A DNA stretch of 64,000 nt from Diabrotica undecimpunctata (GCF_040954645.1 NC_092803.1:16121230-16185229), one strand, 5' to 3'; shown: positions 1-10,959, numbered from the stretch's first letter. Numbers and translations: made by a program. The notes: generated by a model from the sequence alone, not told the origin.

Positions 1-930
1 GTAAACAGTAATAGACTGGCAATTGATACGAGGCTCAAACTTAAAAGGACACGGGATAAAAGTATATTTTTATCAAGCAATATATTTAACAACGGGTGGG
101 GACTTGAGTAAAAGGTTTACAAACAAAACACGTGTTTAATTTATTTTAAAGCAAATTAAAAAAAACAGTTAATATATAGAACCAAAGCAAACAATTTCCT
201 CGCTAAGATGGAGATAATATCGATCCCAATATCTATTACAAGAAAAATCTCTATAACTCTATAAAATATATAAATAAAATATATAAATCCAAATAAAAAA
301 AAATTGACAATATTTTAGAATTGCTAGAAAACATAAAAAAGTGAATTAAATAATGAGTGCTAGGTAAAAGCAATACTATGTTTTTTTATTTCAAATTTTT
401 GTTCAAATCATACAGTACTTTGTGCAAATGTGCAATGTACAGCTCCTGCCTTCTAAGAGATAATAGTAAAGTGCTTCGTGATATAACAATATCTTGTTTC
501 TCAAATCTCTCATAACACAATACTATGTGCTAAGCAAATCTTCACCTTAAATTCAAAGCATCACCTACTCCATCTTTTGTGCCAAGAACTATCAACACAG
601 AACTGTAAGTTTTTAAGATTTAAGTTAAATTTAATTATAAATTGTTTATTACTTGTCTTAACAAGTGACTTAATAAGTTTTTTCCCTGTAAAGAAAAACT
701 AATCACGTTATTTCCCTATAAAATCATTGGCTGTCTATTTTTTGTAAAAAGTAAAAACACGGAAATAGAGCAAACATTGTCACAAAAAATATTTTACAAT
801 ATAATTCCAGTTTTTCAGTTAGTGAAATTAATCTCTAGTCTTCTTGTAGACAATTCTTGACAATACTTTTGACTATGCTCGGTATAGATGTTTCGACAGA
901 CTCATGCCTGTCAGTGAACGTTACTCTTTA
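1..930. other. AT-rich sequence without a recognisable gene
   Basis: No open frame of any length and no transposon motif was recognised here. The sequence is AT-rich with A and T runs. Confidence 0.6.
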
Positions 931-1639
931 TACAGGGTGGTCCTTAAGTAATTGTACAAAAAGAAACCATGGATTTTACACTTTAAAATATTGCGATTTA
1001 AGTCAAATTGCTTTAATAAAATGTTCATAATAAGAAAGATACAGGGTGTTAAAGTGGAAATTAAAAATTTTAATTTTCACTATAACTTTCATGTTTGTGA
1101 ACATTTATGTATAAAAATTCATAACTGGGTACTATTGATCATCAGAAATTATAATCTGATGCATAATTTAATGTAGCTGATAGAGGGCGCCACATATGCC
1201 ACATATGTGGCATACATTTGCACTTAACTTTTTTGCTTTTTAAGTTACCGGTGTTTGTGATAAAAAAAATTAAAGATACATTATTTTACCAAAAAAAAGG
1301 TATACTTGTTAATAACTTCAAAACTCAACAGTTTTCGAGATAATCGCATTTTACAAATCAACTACATAATTCAGATTTAACGCAATTACTCCAGGCAACG
1401 AAAGAAAATTAGACAAAAACATCAATACTTCTGAATTTTGGTATAAAATGCCTTCAATAAAGCTAACAGTTAACGAAATATTAAATAAAATAAATATATT
1501 AGCAGGATAGAATAGTAGGATTTGACAAAATAACAGAATAATTGGATTTTACATCAACATTTTACGTTGTGTATTAAATTAAAGTCATAATCAAAATATT
1601 TTATTAATAAACCAAATTAAGAAATAGTTAAACTTAATA

Positions 1640-2050
1640 ACATTAAACTTTTTGTCAAAGTAATTGTTCGATATGTCCACCATTTTCTTTAATTCATTTG
1701 TCGATACATTCCATAAAAGATCGTCTCATATTAAATAGCATCATTGGTTCTAAAGAAACTGCTGCAGTATTTATAAGTATTATAAGTATAATATATGATA
1801 AATATAATATAATAATAAAGTATTCGTTTGGGAATTTTATGAATTAAATAATTATATTAATATCCCACCACATGACCAAGGAATATGACTACCACGAACA
1901 ATCCAACAACGTTCAGGAAAGTTGTATTTAATTATGTTCTCACTGCACTTTTCTCTATAATGTGGTGGTGTACCAATCAATAAAATCATTTTATAAAAAA
2001 TGTAAATAAATCTCACCAATCAAATTACAAGGTAATTCTCATGTCCATAA
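1640..2050 (-). pseudogene. Tc3/IS630-type transposase, C-terminal relic (left arm)
   Basis: This is the inverted counterpart of the relic at 2165-2575. On the minus strand it shows the same closing segment, with the codons for NGG followed by an acidic or aromatic tail near 1660-1690. Like its partner it lacks the N-terminal half and contains stops and frameshifts. Differences between the two copies record mutations accumulated since the palindrome formed. Confidence 0.6.
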
Positions 2051-2164
2051 AAAAGAATTACAAATGGTACCAAACCATGGGATATGCATTTTAAACATGA
2101 ATTTTAAATAAACGTACGGTTTGGAACAATTGGTAATTATTTTTTACGGACATGCGAATAACCT

Positions 2165-2575
2165 TGTAATTTGAATGGTGAGATTTATTTACATTTTTTA
2201 TAAAATGATTTTATTTGATTTATTGGAAAAATTGTCATCAAACTTAAGGCGAAATATGTGGTTTATGCAAGACTGTACACCACCACATTATAGAGGGCAG
2301 TGAGAACATACTTAAATAGAACTTTCCTGAACGTTGGATTGTTCGTGGTAGTCATATTCCTTGGTCATGTGGTGAGATATTAATATAATTACTTAATTCA
2401 CAAAAATCCCAAAAGAATGCTTATTATTATATTTATAATACTCATTATAAATAATGCAGCATTTTCTTTAGAACCAATGATGCTATTTGATATGAGATGA
2501 TCTTTTATGGAATATTTTGACAAATGAATTAAAGAAAATGGTGGACATATCGAACAATTACTTTATAAAAAAGTT
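2165..2575 (+). pseudogene. Tc3/IS630-type transposase, C-terminal relic (right arm)
   Basis: Reading across several frames, this stretch shows landmarks of insect Tc3-like DDE transposases: an NLRR..MWFMQDC.PPHY segment around the second catalytic Asp (about 2250-2300), then LNRTFPERWIVRG.HIPW (about 2310-2370), and at the end ENGGHIEQLL just before the expected stop (about 2535-2565). Stops and frameshifts interrupt it throughout, and the N-terminal half including the first catalytic Asp is absent. It cannot encode an active enzyme. The same region lies inverted in the left arm at about 1640-2050 on the minus strand. The element at 62826-64000 belongs to the same broad superfamily and supplies the missing 5' half for comparison. 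Confidence 0.7.
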
Positions 2576-3619
2576 ATGTTATTTAGTTTAACTATTTCTT
2601 AATTTGGTTTATAAATAAAATATTTTGATTATGATTTTAATTTAATACAAAACGTAAAATGTTTGATGTAAAATACAATTATTCTGTTATTTTGTCAAAT
2701 CCTACTATTCTATCCCGCTAATATATTTATTTTATTTAATATTTCGTTAACTATTAACTTTATTAAAGGCATTTTATACCAAAATTCAGAAATATTGATG
2801 TTTTGTCTAATTTTTTTTCGTTGCTTGGAGTAGTTGCGTTAAATCTGAATTATGTAGTTGATTTGTAAAATGCGATTATCTCGAAAACTGTTGAGTTTTG
2901 AAGTTATTAACAAGTATACCTTTTTTTTGTTAAAATAATGTATCTTTAATATTTTATATCACAAACACCAGTAACTTAAAGAACAAAAAAGTTAAGTGCA
3001 AATGTATGCCACATATGTGGCATATGTGGCGCCCTTTATCAGCTACATTAAAGAATGCATCAAATTATAATTTATGATGTTTATTAGTACCCAGTTATGA
3101 ATTTTGATACATAAATGTTTACAAACATAAACGTTATAGCGAAAATTAAAATGTTAAATTTCCACTTTAACACCCTGTATCTTTCTTAATATCAACATTT
3201 TATTAAAGAAATTTGGCTTAAATCGTAATATTTTAAAGTGTAGATTCTACGGTTTCTGTTTGTACAATTACTTAAGGACCACCCTGTATATGTTTACTTA
3301 TATTTATCAGTGGACATTACAGACTTTGAAGATACCCTGTAGTCTTGTTATTCTTATATAGGTAGTTTTATTGTATACATAAAATTCAATCGTTTGATAT
3401 CTCGTATGACACGATCCAATAAAAATACGTCACAATACCTTTTTGACACGATGCCACGTTTGTTTTAATATTCCCGTCCTCCCTCCCTTTCCATCGGTAC
3501 CTCATAACTCATGATCCGTATAGCTGTTTTCGAGCTGTACGACTTTGCTACCAATTTGCTATTTTGGACATTGGATTTTCTTATGGAGATTTACAGGGAA
3601 AATGATCCATTTTGATCTC

Positions 3620-4050
3620 GGAGTGATGTTGTAACCCTAGGTTTGTTTGTGGCACTTATACCATGAAATGGCACAAAAGCATTCTTGCTCAATTGGATAT
3701 CTTCCTTATTAGCTTCCCGTTTTATCTTCACCTGATAACAGACTATGCAATCTCGGAAACCAGCCTTATTCTCGGGTTTTATAGCCCTTCTTCGCCGTAC
3801 AAGCTAAATATAAGTTTATTGCCTCATTATTTTTAAAAGAGTTCATCTTTTTTTATAATAAATTGTCTTTTATGTTCAGAGATTGCATCAAAACATTTCT
3901 TAGCACATTTACAGCTTCGCCAGTTGAATGAGACTGTTAGTTTATTTTCTTTGAAACATCTTGCATCCTCCCAAAACTTTTTCTTTTCTTAGAGTTTTTC
4001 CCACGAGCACAATATAATTGATCACTTGAACACTCACCCGTATCTGCCAT
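3620..4050 (-). pseudogene. Unrecognised decayed coding relic with a Cys-rich segment
   Basis: On the minus strand a frame opens with an ATG at 4050-4048 (MADTGECSSDQLYCARGKNS), highly charged, and runs 37 codons to a stop. In another frame just downstream (about 3905-3850) it continues as CKCAKKCFDAISEHKRQF, and further on as LSKNAFVPFHGISATNKPRV. A basic N-terminus followed by clustered cysteines and then a -FHGI- segment recalls an uncharacterised multicopy family I associate with insect genomes, but I cannot name it. Frames are broken at several points. It could be a processed or transposon-derived pseudogene. The protein-like composition is visible; the family link is inference. Confidence 0.3.
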
Positions 4051-4514
4051 AATTATTTTGATTTATCGGATAAAAATATCAAATGGTGTAAATAATCACT
4101 TTCACTTTAAAATTAAACAAAGTGAGCAATAACATAACCTTCAGAACACAGAAACTGAAAGCACCTGCAGAAATTAGGTTACCCAATGTCGCATGCCATT
4201 ATTCCAACTAGTAGAATTAGAGTAATAGTGAATAAACATGTCAAGTTCTTTCAGTGTACAGGGTTTTTTTAAACACTTATATCTTTTGACTTACCAAGTT
4301 ATTACTCTGTATGGTATTACTCTTAGAAACCATGTAATTAAAGCTAAAAAGTGGTATTAAAAACGAAAAATGTCAAAAAGTGGATTTATCAAGTTCTTTT
4401 TCTGTGGCCTTTAACTTGATAATATATTGGACAAACAAGATACGCATTTACTAAAATAAAAAACATTTTGAGTAACAGATATTTGTCAATCGGTTTAAGA
4501 GTTAGACTTTTGAG

Positions 4515-4696
4515 GTGTTCGTGTTCTCTGTGTTACCATACGGAGTGGAGGCATTGGCACTAAGGAAACAGATCGCCAATCGATTAGAGGCTTTGGAAAT
4601 GTGGACTTACAAAGGAATGATATGAATAAACTGGGTGAATAGAGTTACGAACGACGTAAAATTGGAAAGAAGGAGAAAACAAAAAGAAATCTTAAC
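4515..4696 (+). pseudogene. LINE reverse transcriptase C-terminus, 5' part of the split host copy
   Basis: The plus strand reads VPYGVEALALRKQIANRLEA then LEMWTYKGMI and VNRVTND.KLERRRKQKEIL. This is the characteristic C-terminal region of an insect endonuclease-reverse transcriptase LINE (YGxEAW..., LEAxEMWxYRRxLxIxWVxRVTN). The frame breaks off at 4696, where a second LINE has inserted, and resumes in phase at 5723. The first copy of the 13-bp target duplication is 4684-4696. The 5' end of the element is not present, so it was already truncated. Confidence 0.75.
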
Positions 4697-5709
4697 TACT
4701 ACTACTAAGGATTTCCACAGTTTTCACTGTCTTCCTTCACTCAACCGTTTTCTCCAATTTTCCCTGTCATTCAAGTCTCCATCTCGCAGGGTTCTTTTCT
4801 CCATAGCCTCGTCGATTTCATCTCGGAATGACCTTCGGGGTCTTCCTTTCTTTCTTCTTCCAATCGGGCTCCATTCTGTGATTTTGTTTATCCAGCGTCC
4901 TCTGTCCGCTCTTCTGACGTGGCCGTACCAGGATAGTCTCTTCTCCTCTATATAGTCGATTATGTCTGATTGCACTCCCATTCTCCGCTTAATCTCTGCG
5001 TTTTCAATTCTGTCTCTTTTTGTAAGTCTACAGCTTCTCCTCAGGAACTCCATTTCTACTGCTCTTATTCTACCTCTATTTCTCTTGTTTATTGTCCAGT
5101 TTTCGGACCCATATGTCAGGATACTTCTTGTCAGGGTATTATATATTCTCTTTTTTGTCTTTATCGTAATTTTCTTATCCCACAACACTGAGTTTAGTTG
5201 TCTTATACAGTTTCTTGTTTGTCTCAGTCTGTTGTTTATATCTTCTTCTGTTGTTCCCTGTTGTTCTGTTCGATATTACGGTTCCTAAATACTTGAATTT
5301 ATCTGTTCCATTTATTTGTCTTCCCTCGTCTATCTCTAGGTTTCTCATATCCTTGTTTTCTGTTGTTAGGTATTCGGTTTTCTCTAAGTTTATTTCCATT
5401 CCGTTGTTTTTATATTCCACTTCTAGTTTTCTGAGCATAAAGCTGAGATCTTCTTCATCTTGTGCGATGACTACTTGATCGTCGGCAAAACTTAAGGTGT
5501 ATAGATATTCGTCTCTTACTGGTATGCCCATTCCTTTGCACTTTCTCCTCCATGGTTTGAGTGTCTTTTCCAAGAATATTTTAAACAGAGTAGGGGACGT
5601 AGCACAGCCTTGTAGAAGTCCTTTTGTCGTCTTAAATGGATTGTAGGCTTTATTTCCACATTTAATAGCTACTTTGTTTTCTTTGTATAGTGCTTTAACT
5701 GCTTTTATT
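4697..5709 (-). mobile_element. 5'-truncated LINE inserted in another LINE, with 13-bp target duplication
   Basis: The sequence AAAGAAATCTTAA occurs at 4684-4696 and again at 5710-5722, exactly flanking this 1013-bp segment. On the minus strand the insert runs from a truncated 5' end at 5709 into reverse-transcriptase coding sequence and finishes with a short (TAG)n tail at 4697-4708. A simple-repeat tail, 5' truncation and a 13-bp duplication are the marks of target-primed reverse transcription. Removing the insert and one duplication restores the reading frame of the surrounding LINE. Confidence 0.9.
4724..5709 (-). pseudogene. LINE reverse transcriptase, central and C-terminal part, frameshifted
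   Basis: Two overlapping minus-strand frames carry it. The first (5709 to about 5175) has QGCATSPTLFKIFLEKTL and then SFADDQVVIAQDEEDLSFML, the RT catalytic FADD motif, followed by the INLEKTEYL and KFKYLGT segments of the thumb boundary. A frameshift near 5180-5275 moves the rest into a second frame (5188-4724) with RSILTYGSENWTINKRNR, a SWYGHVRRA motif and a basic GRRKKGRPRRSFRDEI tail. The apparent N-terminus MIEFKISL comes from flanking host DNA, not from the element. The endonuclease and the first RT blocks are lost by 5' truncation. It is dead. The relics at 8820-9175 and 11060-11875 look like the same or a sister family. Confidence 0.8.
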
Positions 5710-5722
5710 AAAGAAATCTTAA

Positions 5723-5990
5723 ACTCTATCAAAATTAGAAAGTTACAATATTTGGGCCATGTTATAAGAGGTGAACGCTACGAACGCTACTGATAATAAT
5801 CATGCAGGGGAAAATACAAGAACGAAGAAATTAAGGTAGAAGATGTCTTTCCTGGCGAAACAATCCAAGAACGTGGCGCAACTGCAGTTCCATAGAACTG
5901 CTCAGAGCAGGGACGTCGTAGATTCGAGTCGCTATGACGGTTCCTAATCTTCTGACAGGAGACCACACATGAAGAAGAAAAAACAGTAAA
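5723..5990 (+). pseudogene. LINE reverse transcriptase C-terminus, 3' part of the split host copy
   Basis: This continues the plus-strand frame interrupted at 4696: NSIKIRKLQYLGHVIRGERY to a stop, then the expected basic and WR-rich tail in shifted frames (GRRCLSWRNNPRTWRNCSSI, ELLRAGTS, AMTVPNLL). In this LINE group the segment reads KIRKLQYLGHVxRGxxY...QGKIQGRR...WLRNLREW..CSSIELFRAA. The element ends near 5990 with a short GAAGAA stretch, the simple-repeat tail expected for this group. Confidence 0.75.
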
Positions 5991-7589
5991 TTTTCATAGA
6001 AAAAAGGAGATAATTACGTAGAAGAAGAATAACAGAATCTAAAAGGAATGATACGTAACTAGGAATAAAAAAGAAAAATTAGATCCTTTCTGACTATATG
6101 ATGAGATAAAGGGATTGACGAAGGAAAAAATTACTTTTGTAAGAGAAGGCTAATCACTTAACTAGCACAATATAGAAAAAAAAAATAAAATAAAAATAGA
6201 AAACCATATAGATCGATTAAAATAGAAAAAAACAGGTTTTGGGATCAGTAATATGTTCATATTAAAAATCGGATAAGAAGATAAACTACTTATTTAGTTT
6301 TTAATAAGGAAATTTCGAAAGAAGTCATACAGCTGTAGGCTTACGTGGCTCAAATAGATCCGAACTACAAAATAAATTAAATGAAAAGCTTACAAGTGTA
6401 TATATTATTCTACATGTGCACCTTATGTAGCAAATAAAGTCTAAAATCTGCATCCATAAAGTATGAAGTCTTTCGCTTCATTCACATTCGCTTTACAGTT
6501 CCAGCAGATTACTTAGAAACCGAGTTAAAGCTTGGCGTTAAATAATGCTTCCGCAAACAGCTGAACATATTTAATCAGCCGAGTATTCATACATTATTTA
6601 AATATTTGCAAGATTTACAAAGTTTTCATGTTTTATATGTGACGGATGGAGAAATGGGAAATCTGTATGTTATACGAAAATCTGTTATCAGATTCAGCTT
6701 CACTAGCCGAAATCACATAGGATTTCAAATATGTTTATTAAGAAAATTGTTTACAAATATTTTTTTCGATATCCTTTAGAGCAATTGACGTGTTTAAGCT
6801 AAACCACTGAGTTGTAAATTGTACGTGGCTTTGTGGACGTTCCGAATTTCCTTTACTAACTTTTTTGGTTAAAAAGATAATATAAAGAAAAATTCAAATT
6901 TTCTTTCATTTCGCCATAAGGTCCCGAATTCATTATCATTGACAACGTGTTCTGGTGGGTAAAAAGTCGTAGTGCAAGCCTAGCGATATTTTTTCTTGTC
7001 TCTGGTTTATTGACTGTTTCTATATATTGGAATGTCAGCAGTTCAGTAGCATGTATAGTAATATTTTTTCTACTATTTTTAGTGTGACATCTAATTGAAG
7101 AGTATATTTAAGTAAGTTAATAAATAAGTACGAAACAGCAATATTTTCAGGACAGTCAGAAAATCAATTAATTTTTACGATTTATAAACAAAAATCTTAT
7201 TAATCCTATAATTTTATCTATTTGCAAAATATATAAATATAAAAAAGGTCTACTTATACCGCTGAAGTTTCAATTTTCACTTTGGAAATCGTTATTAAAA
7301 TACAAAACATTAATAAATTAAACAAATTTTGTTTTTTTTACTTGGTAAAAAATTCTTCTAATAATTGAATTTTATCTGACTCATTTATTATGACAATCAT
7401 ATTACCAATATGGCTGAGTTGCGTTCCTGGGACGACTTCATTAAAAGATAGTTCATTTCATGAAATCAACTTTAACTTGAAAATATCCGTCAGAAAAATC
7501 ATAGCATGTGATTCGTCTTTAAAAATACAACCACATGCTATGATGACAGTAAAATTCTCCTGTTAGTGATTCCATAGTAAATCATGAGG
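5991..7589. other. AT-rich sequence without a recognisable gene
   Basis: No coding region was recognised. The only structured item is a 64-bp block at 7262-7325 that recurs near 60240 (listed separately). Confidence 0.5.
7262..7325 (+). repeat. Dispersed short repeat, copy 1
   Basis: Centred on TTTCACTTTGGAAATCGTTA, followed by TAAAATACAAAACATTAATA. It matches 60244-60304 (TTTCCACTTCGGAAATCGTT then CTCAAAATAAAAACATTAGT) with a few substitutions. Flanks differ, so this is a mobile or repeated sequence of unknown class, perhaps a LINE or SINE terminal region. Confidence 0.55.
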
Positions 7590-8054
7590 AAAAAAATCGG
7601 TTGCCTGTAAAGTCGGTTTTACGGGCGAAAATTTTACGTGACAACGTCTTTTTCTCGGTAGAATATTTATTGATATGAATATTATTAAATTGCACAACAG
7701 GAACAAGGAATTGAATGAAAATAAGAATTGCACAAATTTTAACTATAGAAATATATTTTGTTTACTAAAACATTGTACATGTAAACTTAAACTTAACTAA
7801 TTTCTATTTGAGTGATTTTGTTGAGGATAGGACGATGATTCAAGCACGCACCGATTCAACGCGCCTAATTCTCTAGTGTTGCGCGCGCAGCGGACCGATC
7901 ATGTTTGAGTGGGAGAGAGACGCAAGGCATTCGCCGGTCCGGCGGGCCTCTCTCTCGTTCGGTGACTCACTGTAACAGACGTGAGCGGGCGTTACACTTT
8001 TTCATGAATGACTCCGAGCCACAACCTAATTTAAGACGTTGTCACGTCAAAAAC
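7590..8054 (+). mobile_element. Short non-autonomous element with GC-rich right end, copy 1
   Basis: About 465 bp. The left 148 bp (7590-7737) and the right 203 bp (7852-8054) are nearly identical to the ends of a second copy at 20051-21312, while the interior is unrelated. Near the left end is a small hairpin, CCTGTAAA/TTTTACGGG (about 7604-7626). ACGTGACAACGTCTT (about 7635-7649) is inverted as AAGACGTTGTCACGT at the right end (about 8033-8047). The right block is strikingly GC-rich and includes GAGAGAGACGC and a CCGGTCCGGCGGGCC core. No open frame. The superfamily is not resolved and no clean target duplication is visible for this copy. Confidence 0.75.
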
Positions 8055-8815
8055 CAGGAAAAAACCTCGTAAGACTATCCCGACATGGTAAGTATTTGGT
8101 TTTACATGTAGTTTACTCTCAATAAACAATAAACTCTGATTTTATATGTATGTTAATATGTGTGATATTAATATTTTTAAATATATTTTGGTTTACTAAA
8201 TCTTATTTTAATTTTATTTAATGATATTTGCTTTTCTCTTTGTTTCTTAAATATCCCATTTCTGTTTTTTTTACGAGTCAAAAATTTAAAAACAGTGGCG
8301 CTCTTTTTCTTTTGAAGAGTAAATCTCTGCTCTGTTTCCTTTTGTTGTTATATATGTATTCTTTCTTGTGTTACTTACCTCTAAAAATGACCCCGCCCAT
8401 AGTCTTCAGTACTGAGCAACGGAGCCTGTTATGTACCGGTGTCCTTAGGATTAATTCTTATAATCTAGATATTCTAGATCACCTTAGCGTGGTAAAGTAC
8501 CGGAAGAAAAGATTTAAATACAAAAGCGTGTGATCTAAAACATGTTAAGGATAGTTGTAATGTTATTAACAAAATAACAGACTAAGTGGTCCTAAAGCAA
8601 TAAGCAATAGAGGCGAACTCCTCAAATGCGGTACCGAAAAAATATTTTGTTTGATCACAAAATTTGTTATATGGCTATAAATGAAGATCCTGTTCTCAAT
8701 CAAAGGAACGTAGCACACATCTCCTTAATACACAATAAAGTCTTTAATAAAGACACAAATAATTATCATGGTGTCTTAGTAACTAGTACATTTAGTCGTA
8801 TATGTAGAAGGGTAC
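8055..8815. other. No recognisable gene
   Basis: A 101-codon open frame at 8228-8533 shows no domain I recognise and is preceded by AT-rich sequence. A few stretches near 8575-8640 have LINE-like composition but no motif. Treated as non-coding. Confidence 0.4.
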
Positions 8816-8819
8816 TAAG

Positions 8820-9175
8820 ATACCTTATAAAAGAAGAATACTGCAATTGCCAGGAAAAGAACAAAGTGGATTCAGGTCTGGCAGGTTTTGTACTGATAAT
8901 GTGTTTTGCTTAAAGTAGATCATAGAAAAATAAACAGCAAACAATTAGGAAGTACACACAACTTTTATTGATTGGCAAAAGACCTACGATACAGTGCCAA
9001 TAACAAAACTTTGCGAAGTAATTCAAGACACCAATATAAATCACGTGCTTATAAAAGCAATACGAAACTTATAAAATGGGTCGAAATCTCGAATTAAAAT
9101 ATATAACACCCTATCACCTGGATTTGCTGTGACGAAAAGGCTACCTCAAGGTTGCTGCATTTCTTCAACACTATA
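8820..9175 (+). pseudogene. LINE reverse transcriptase fragment
   Basis: In shifting plus-strand frames this reads QSGFRSGRFCTDNVFCLK, then TTFIDWQKTYDTVPITKLCE, then LIKAIRNL, and ends in RLPQGCCISSTL. These are the RT finger and palm blocks around the first catalytic Asp (F-I-D-x-x-K-A-Y/F-D) and the R-Q-G-C motif. The order is right but stops interrupt it, and it ends near 9175 before the FADD motif. It resembles the LINE at 4697-5709. Confidence 0.7.
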
Positions 9176-9229
9176 AAAAATATATGTAGCAAACACTTCA
9201 ACCACTTAAATAAGGAGCTTAAATATATA

Positions 9230-10955
9230 GAAATCCTTAACAGAGAGAAAGAATTCAGAGCATTCTATAAGAAAGTTTACATCAACAGGGCAGGCAATCA
9301 CAAGACAATGCAGAAGTCAGAACGGTGACCTATTAACAACAAGGAAATATGTATTGATTAGACGGGTGGAATAATTTAACCAGGCACTTAATATAGAGGA
9401 AGAAGAAGAAGAAAACCTGGAAAACAAAAGAGATGAGTAAAGGAAACAGACGAGAGGAAAGAGGAACCACCAACGATTCTTGAAGTTAAAGATGCAGTTA
9501 AATAACTAACCAGAAACAAATCACCCTGAATAGATAATCTCCCAGCTGAACTATATAAAGAAGGTGGCCACATCATAATGGCATAACAACAGCTTATAAA
9601 AGAAATATGGACACAGAAATCCCTCCCCAATGATTGGAATATTGGATTATTTTGCACCATACACAAAAAAGGAGATATTTTTGAATGCTCTAATTACAGA
9701 GGAATTAGGCTTCTAACAGCGTATAAAATATTTTCCACAGTAATATGTCATCGTATGGCACCATATACAGAACAAATAGTAAAAAAAGACCACGCTGGTT
9801 TTAGAGGTGGTAAATCGACAATTCATCAGATTGCAACTCTGAATCAAATTTTAGAAAAAACACTGGAATATGGGCATAGATACTCATCACATATTTATAG
9901 ACTACAAAGCAGCCTACAACTCTACGAATAGAAGGAAAATGTTCAAAGCAATGAAAGAGCTAGGAATACCAAATGGGTTGGTAAATTTAACAAAACTAAC
10001 TCTTGAAAAAGTTGAAGGTAGAGTACGAATTCAGGGGGAACTGTCTGAATCTTTTAAAACAAATAACGGGCTGCGCCAGGGAGACCTTCTTCTTATGTTT
10101 AATCTGGCTCTGGAAAAAGTAATACGTATGTTACAAATCACAACTATTGGTTCAATATATAATAAATCAGTGCAAATTTTTGCCTATGCTGATGATATCA
10201 ATATTGTTGGGAGAAAAAAAATGCTAAAAAGAGAGGCGTATGTAGCATTAATAGAATCAGCTACAAAAATGGGTTTATTAATAAACACCAACAAAACGAA
10301 GTATATAAAAATAAGCACGCAACCACAAATCCTACAACCACTTGTTAAATAAAATGACGTCATCGAAGCAGTGAAGAAAATAATACTACCGCATAGATAA
10401 ACCACAGAATTTGCACCGCCAACAGATGCTATTTTGGGCCCAATCTCCTCAAATCTACAATTATATCGAGAAATACAAAAATAAATCTCTACAAAACAAT
10501 AATACGCCCAGTCCTAACATATGGTTCAGAGACCTAGATTCTAACAAAAAGTAATGAAAACATGTTAGGATGTTTCGAAAGAAAAGTACTAAGGCGAATC
10601 TATGGAGCAGTGAATGACAATGGAGTGTGGAGAAGATGATACAACTTCTAGCTTTATAGAATATACCAGGAACCAGATATCGTAAAACATATTAAGATAG
10701 GAGGTCTGAGGTGTATAGGATATCTAATGCGGATGGAACAAAATGAACTAGCTAGAAAAACGCTCCTTGATAGACTCATTGCTCAGAGAAGAAGAGAAAG
10801 ACTCAGAACGAGGTTCCTTGATAACATCGATGAAGACATGAGAAATATGGGATTGGCGGAGGAAGGCGATAGATAGGGACGACTGAAAAGAAATTCTTGA
10901 GGAGGCTAGGACCCACACAAGGTTGTAAAGCCAGAATCATGATGATGATAGCAAA
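9230..10955 (+). pseudogene. LINE reverse transcriptase, degraded long copy
   Basis: The frame is broken many times but the block order is intact. It runs from an EKEFRAFYKKVY-type linker, through PPTILEVKDAVK..L.RNKSP and KEGGHIIMA, IHKKGDIFECSNYRGIRLL and HAGFRGGKSTIHQIATLNQI to the palm. The 160-codon open piece at 9870-10352 holds FIDYKAAYNST, GLRQGDLL and FAYADDINIVG, with AYADD as the catalytic motif. The C-terminal part reads RPVLTYGSET, then FERKVLRRIYGAVN and GYLMRMEQNELARKTL. It closes with a (TGA)n-like simple repeat near 10937-10950. The endonuclease region is missing. I class it as a Jockey/CR1/I-group LINE without being sure which. Confidence 0.75.
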
Positions 10956-10959
10956 CGCC

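Larger units (their letters stand above)
931..3288. mobile_element. Long palindromic (fold-back) element of the insect Tc3/IS630 type
   Basis: The left end TACAGGGTGGTCCTTAAGTA (931-950) returns as its reverse complement at 3269-3288, and the match continues inward on both sides to a centre near 2100. Each arm is therefore about 1.17 kb and the spacer is at most a few tens of bases. A TA dinucleotide flanks both ends (929-930 and 3289-3290), the target duplication expected of the IS630-Tc1-mariner superfamily. Both arms carry the same decayed 3' part of a transposase, in opposite orientation, with the 5' part missing. So this is two inverted 3' halves joined head to head rather than one element with ordinary short terminal repeats. 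The arms differ by scattered substitutions and small indels, so the structure is not very recent. Confidence 0.85.

Noticed and set aside
952..1176. 74-codon frame at the left palindrome end
   Set aside because: Lies in the terminal, non-coding part of the palindromic element and is not conserved in the opposite arm.
5925..5945. GTAGATTCGAGTCGCTAT, tRNA T-arm-like
   Set aside because: It lies in the closing coding block of a LINE, and no acceptor or anticodon stem fits around it.
8228..8533. 101-codon frame
   Set aside because: No recognisable domain, AT-rich first half, no neighbouring coding signal. Possibly a transposon scrap but not supportable.
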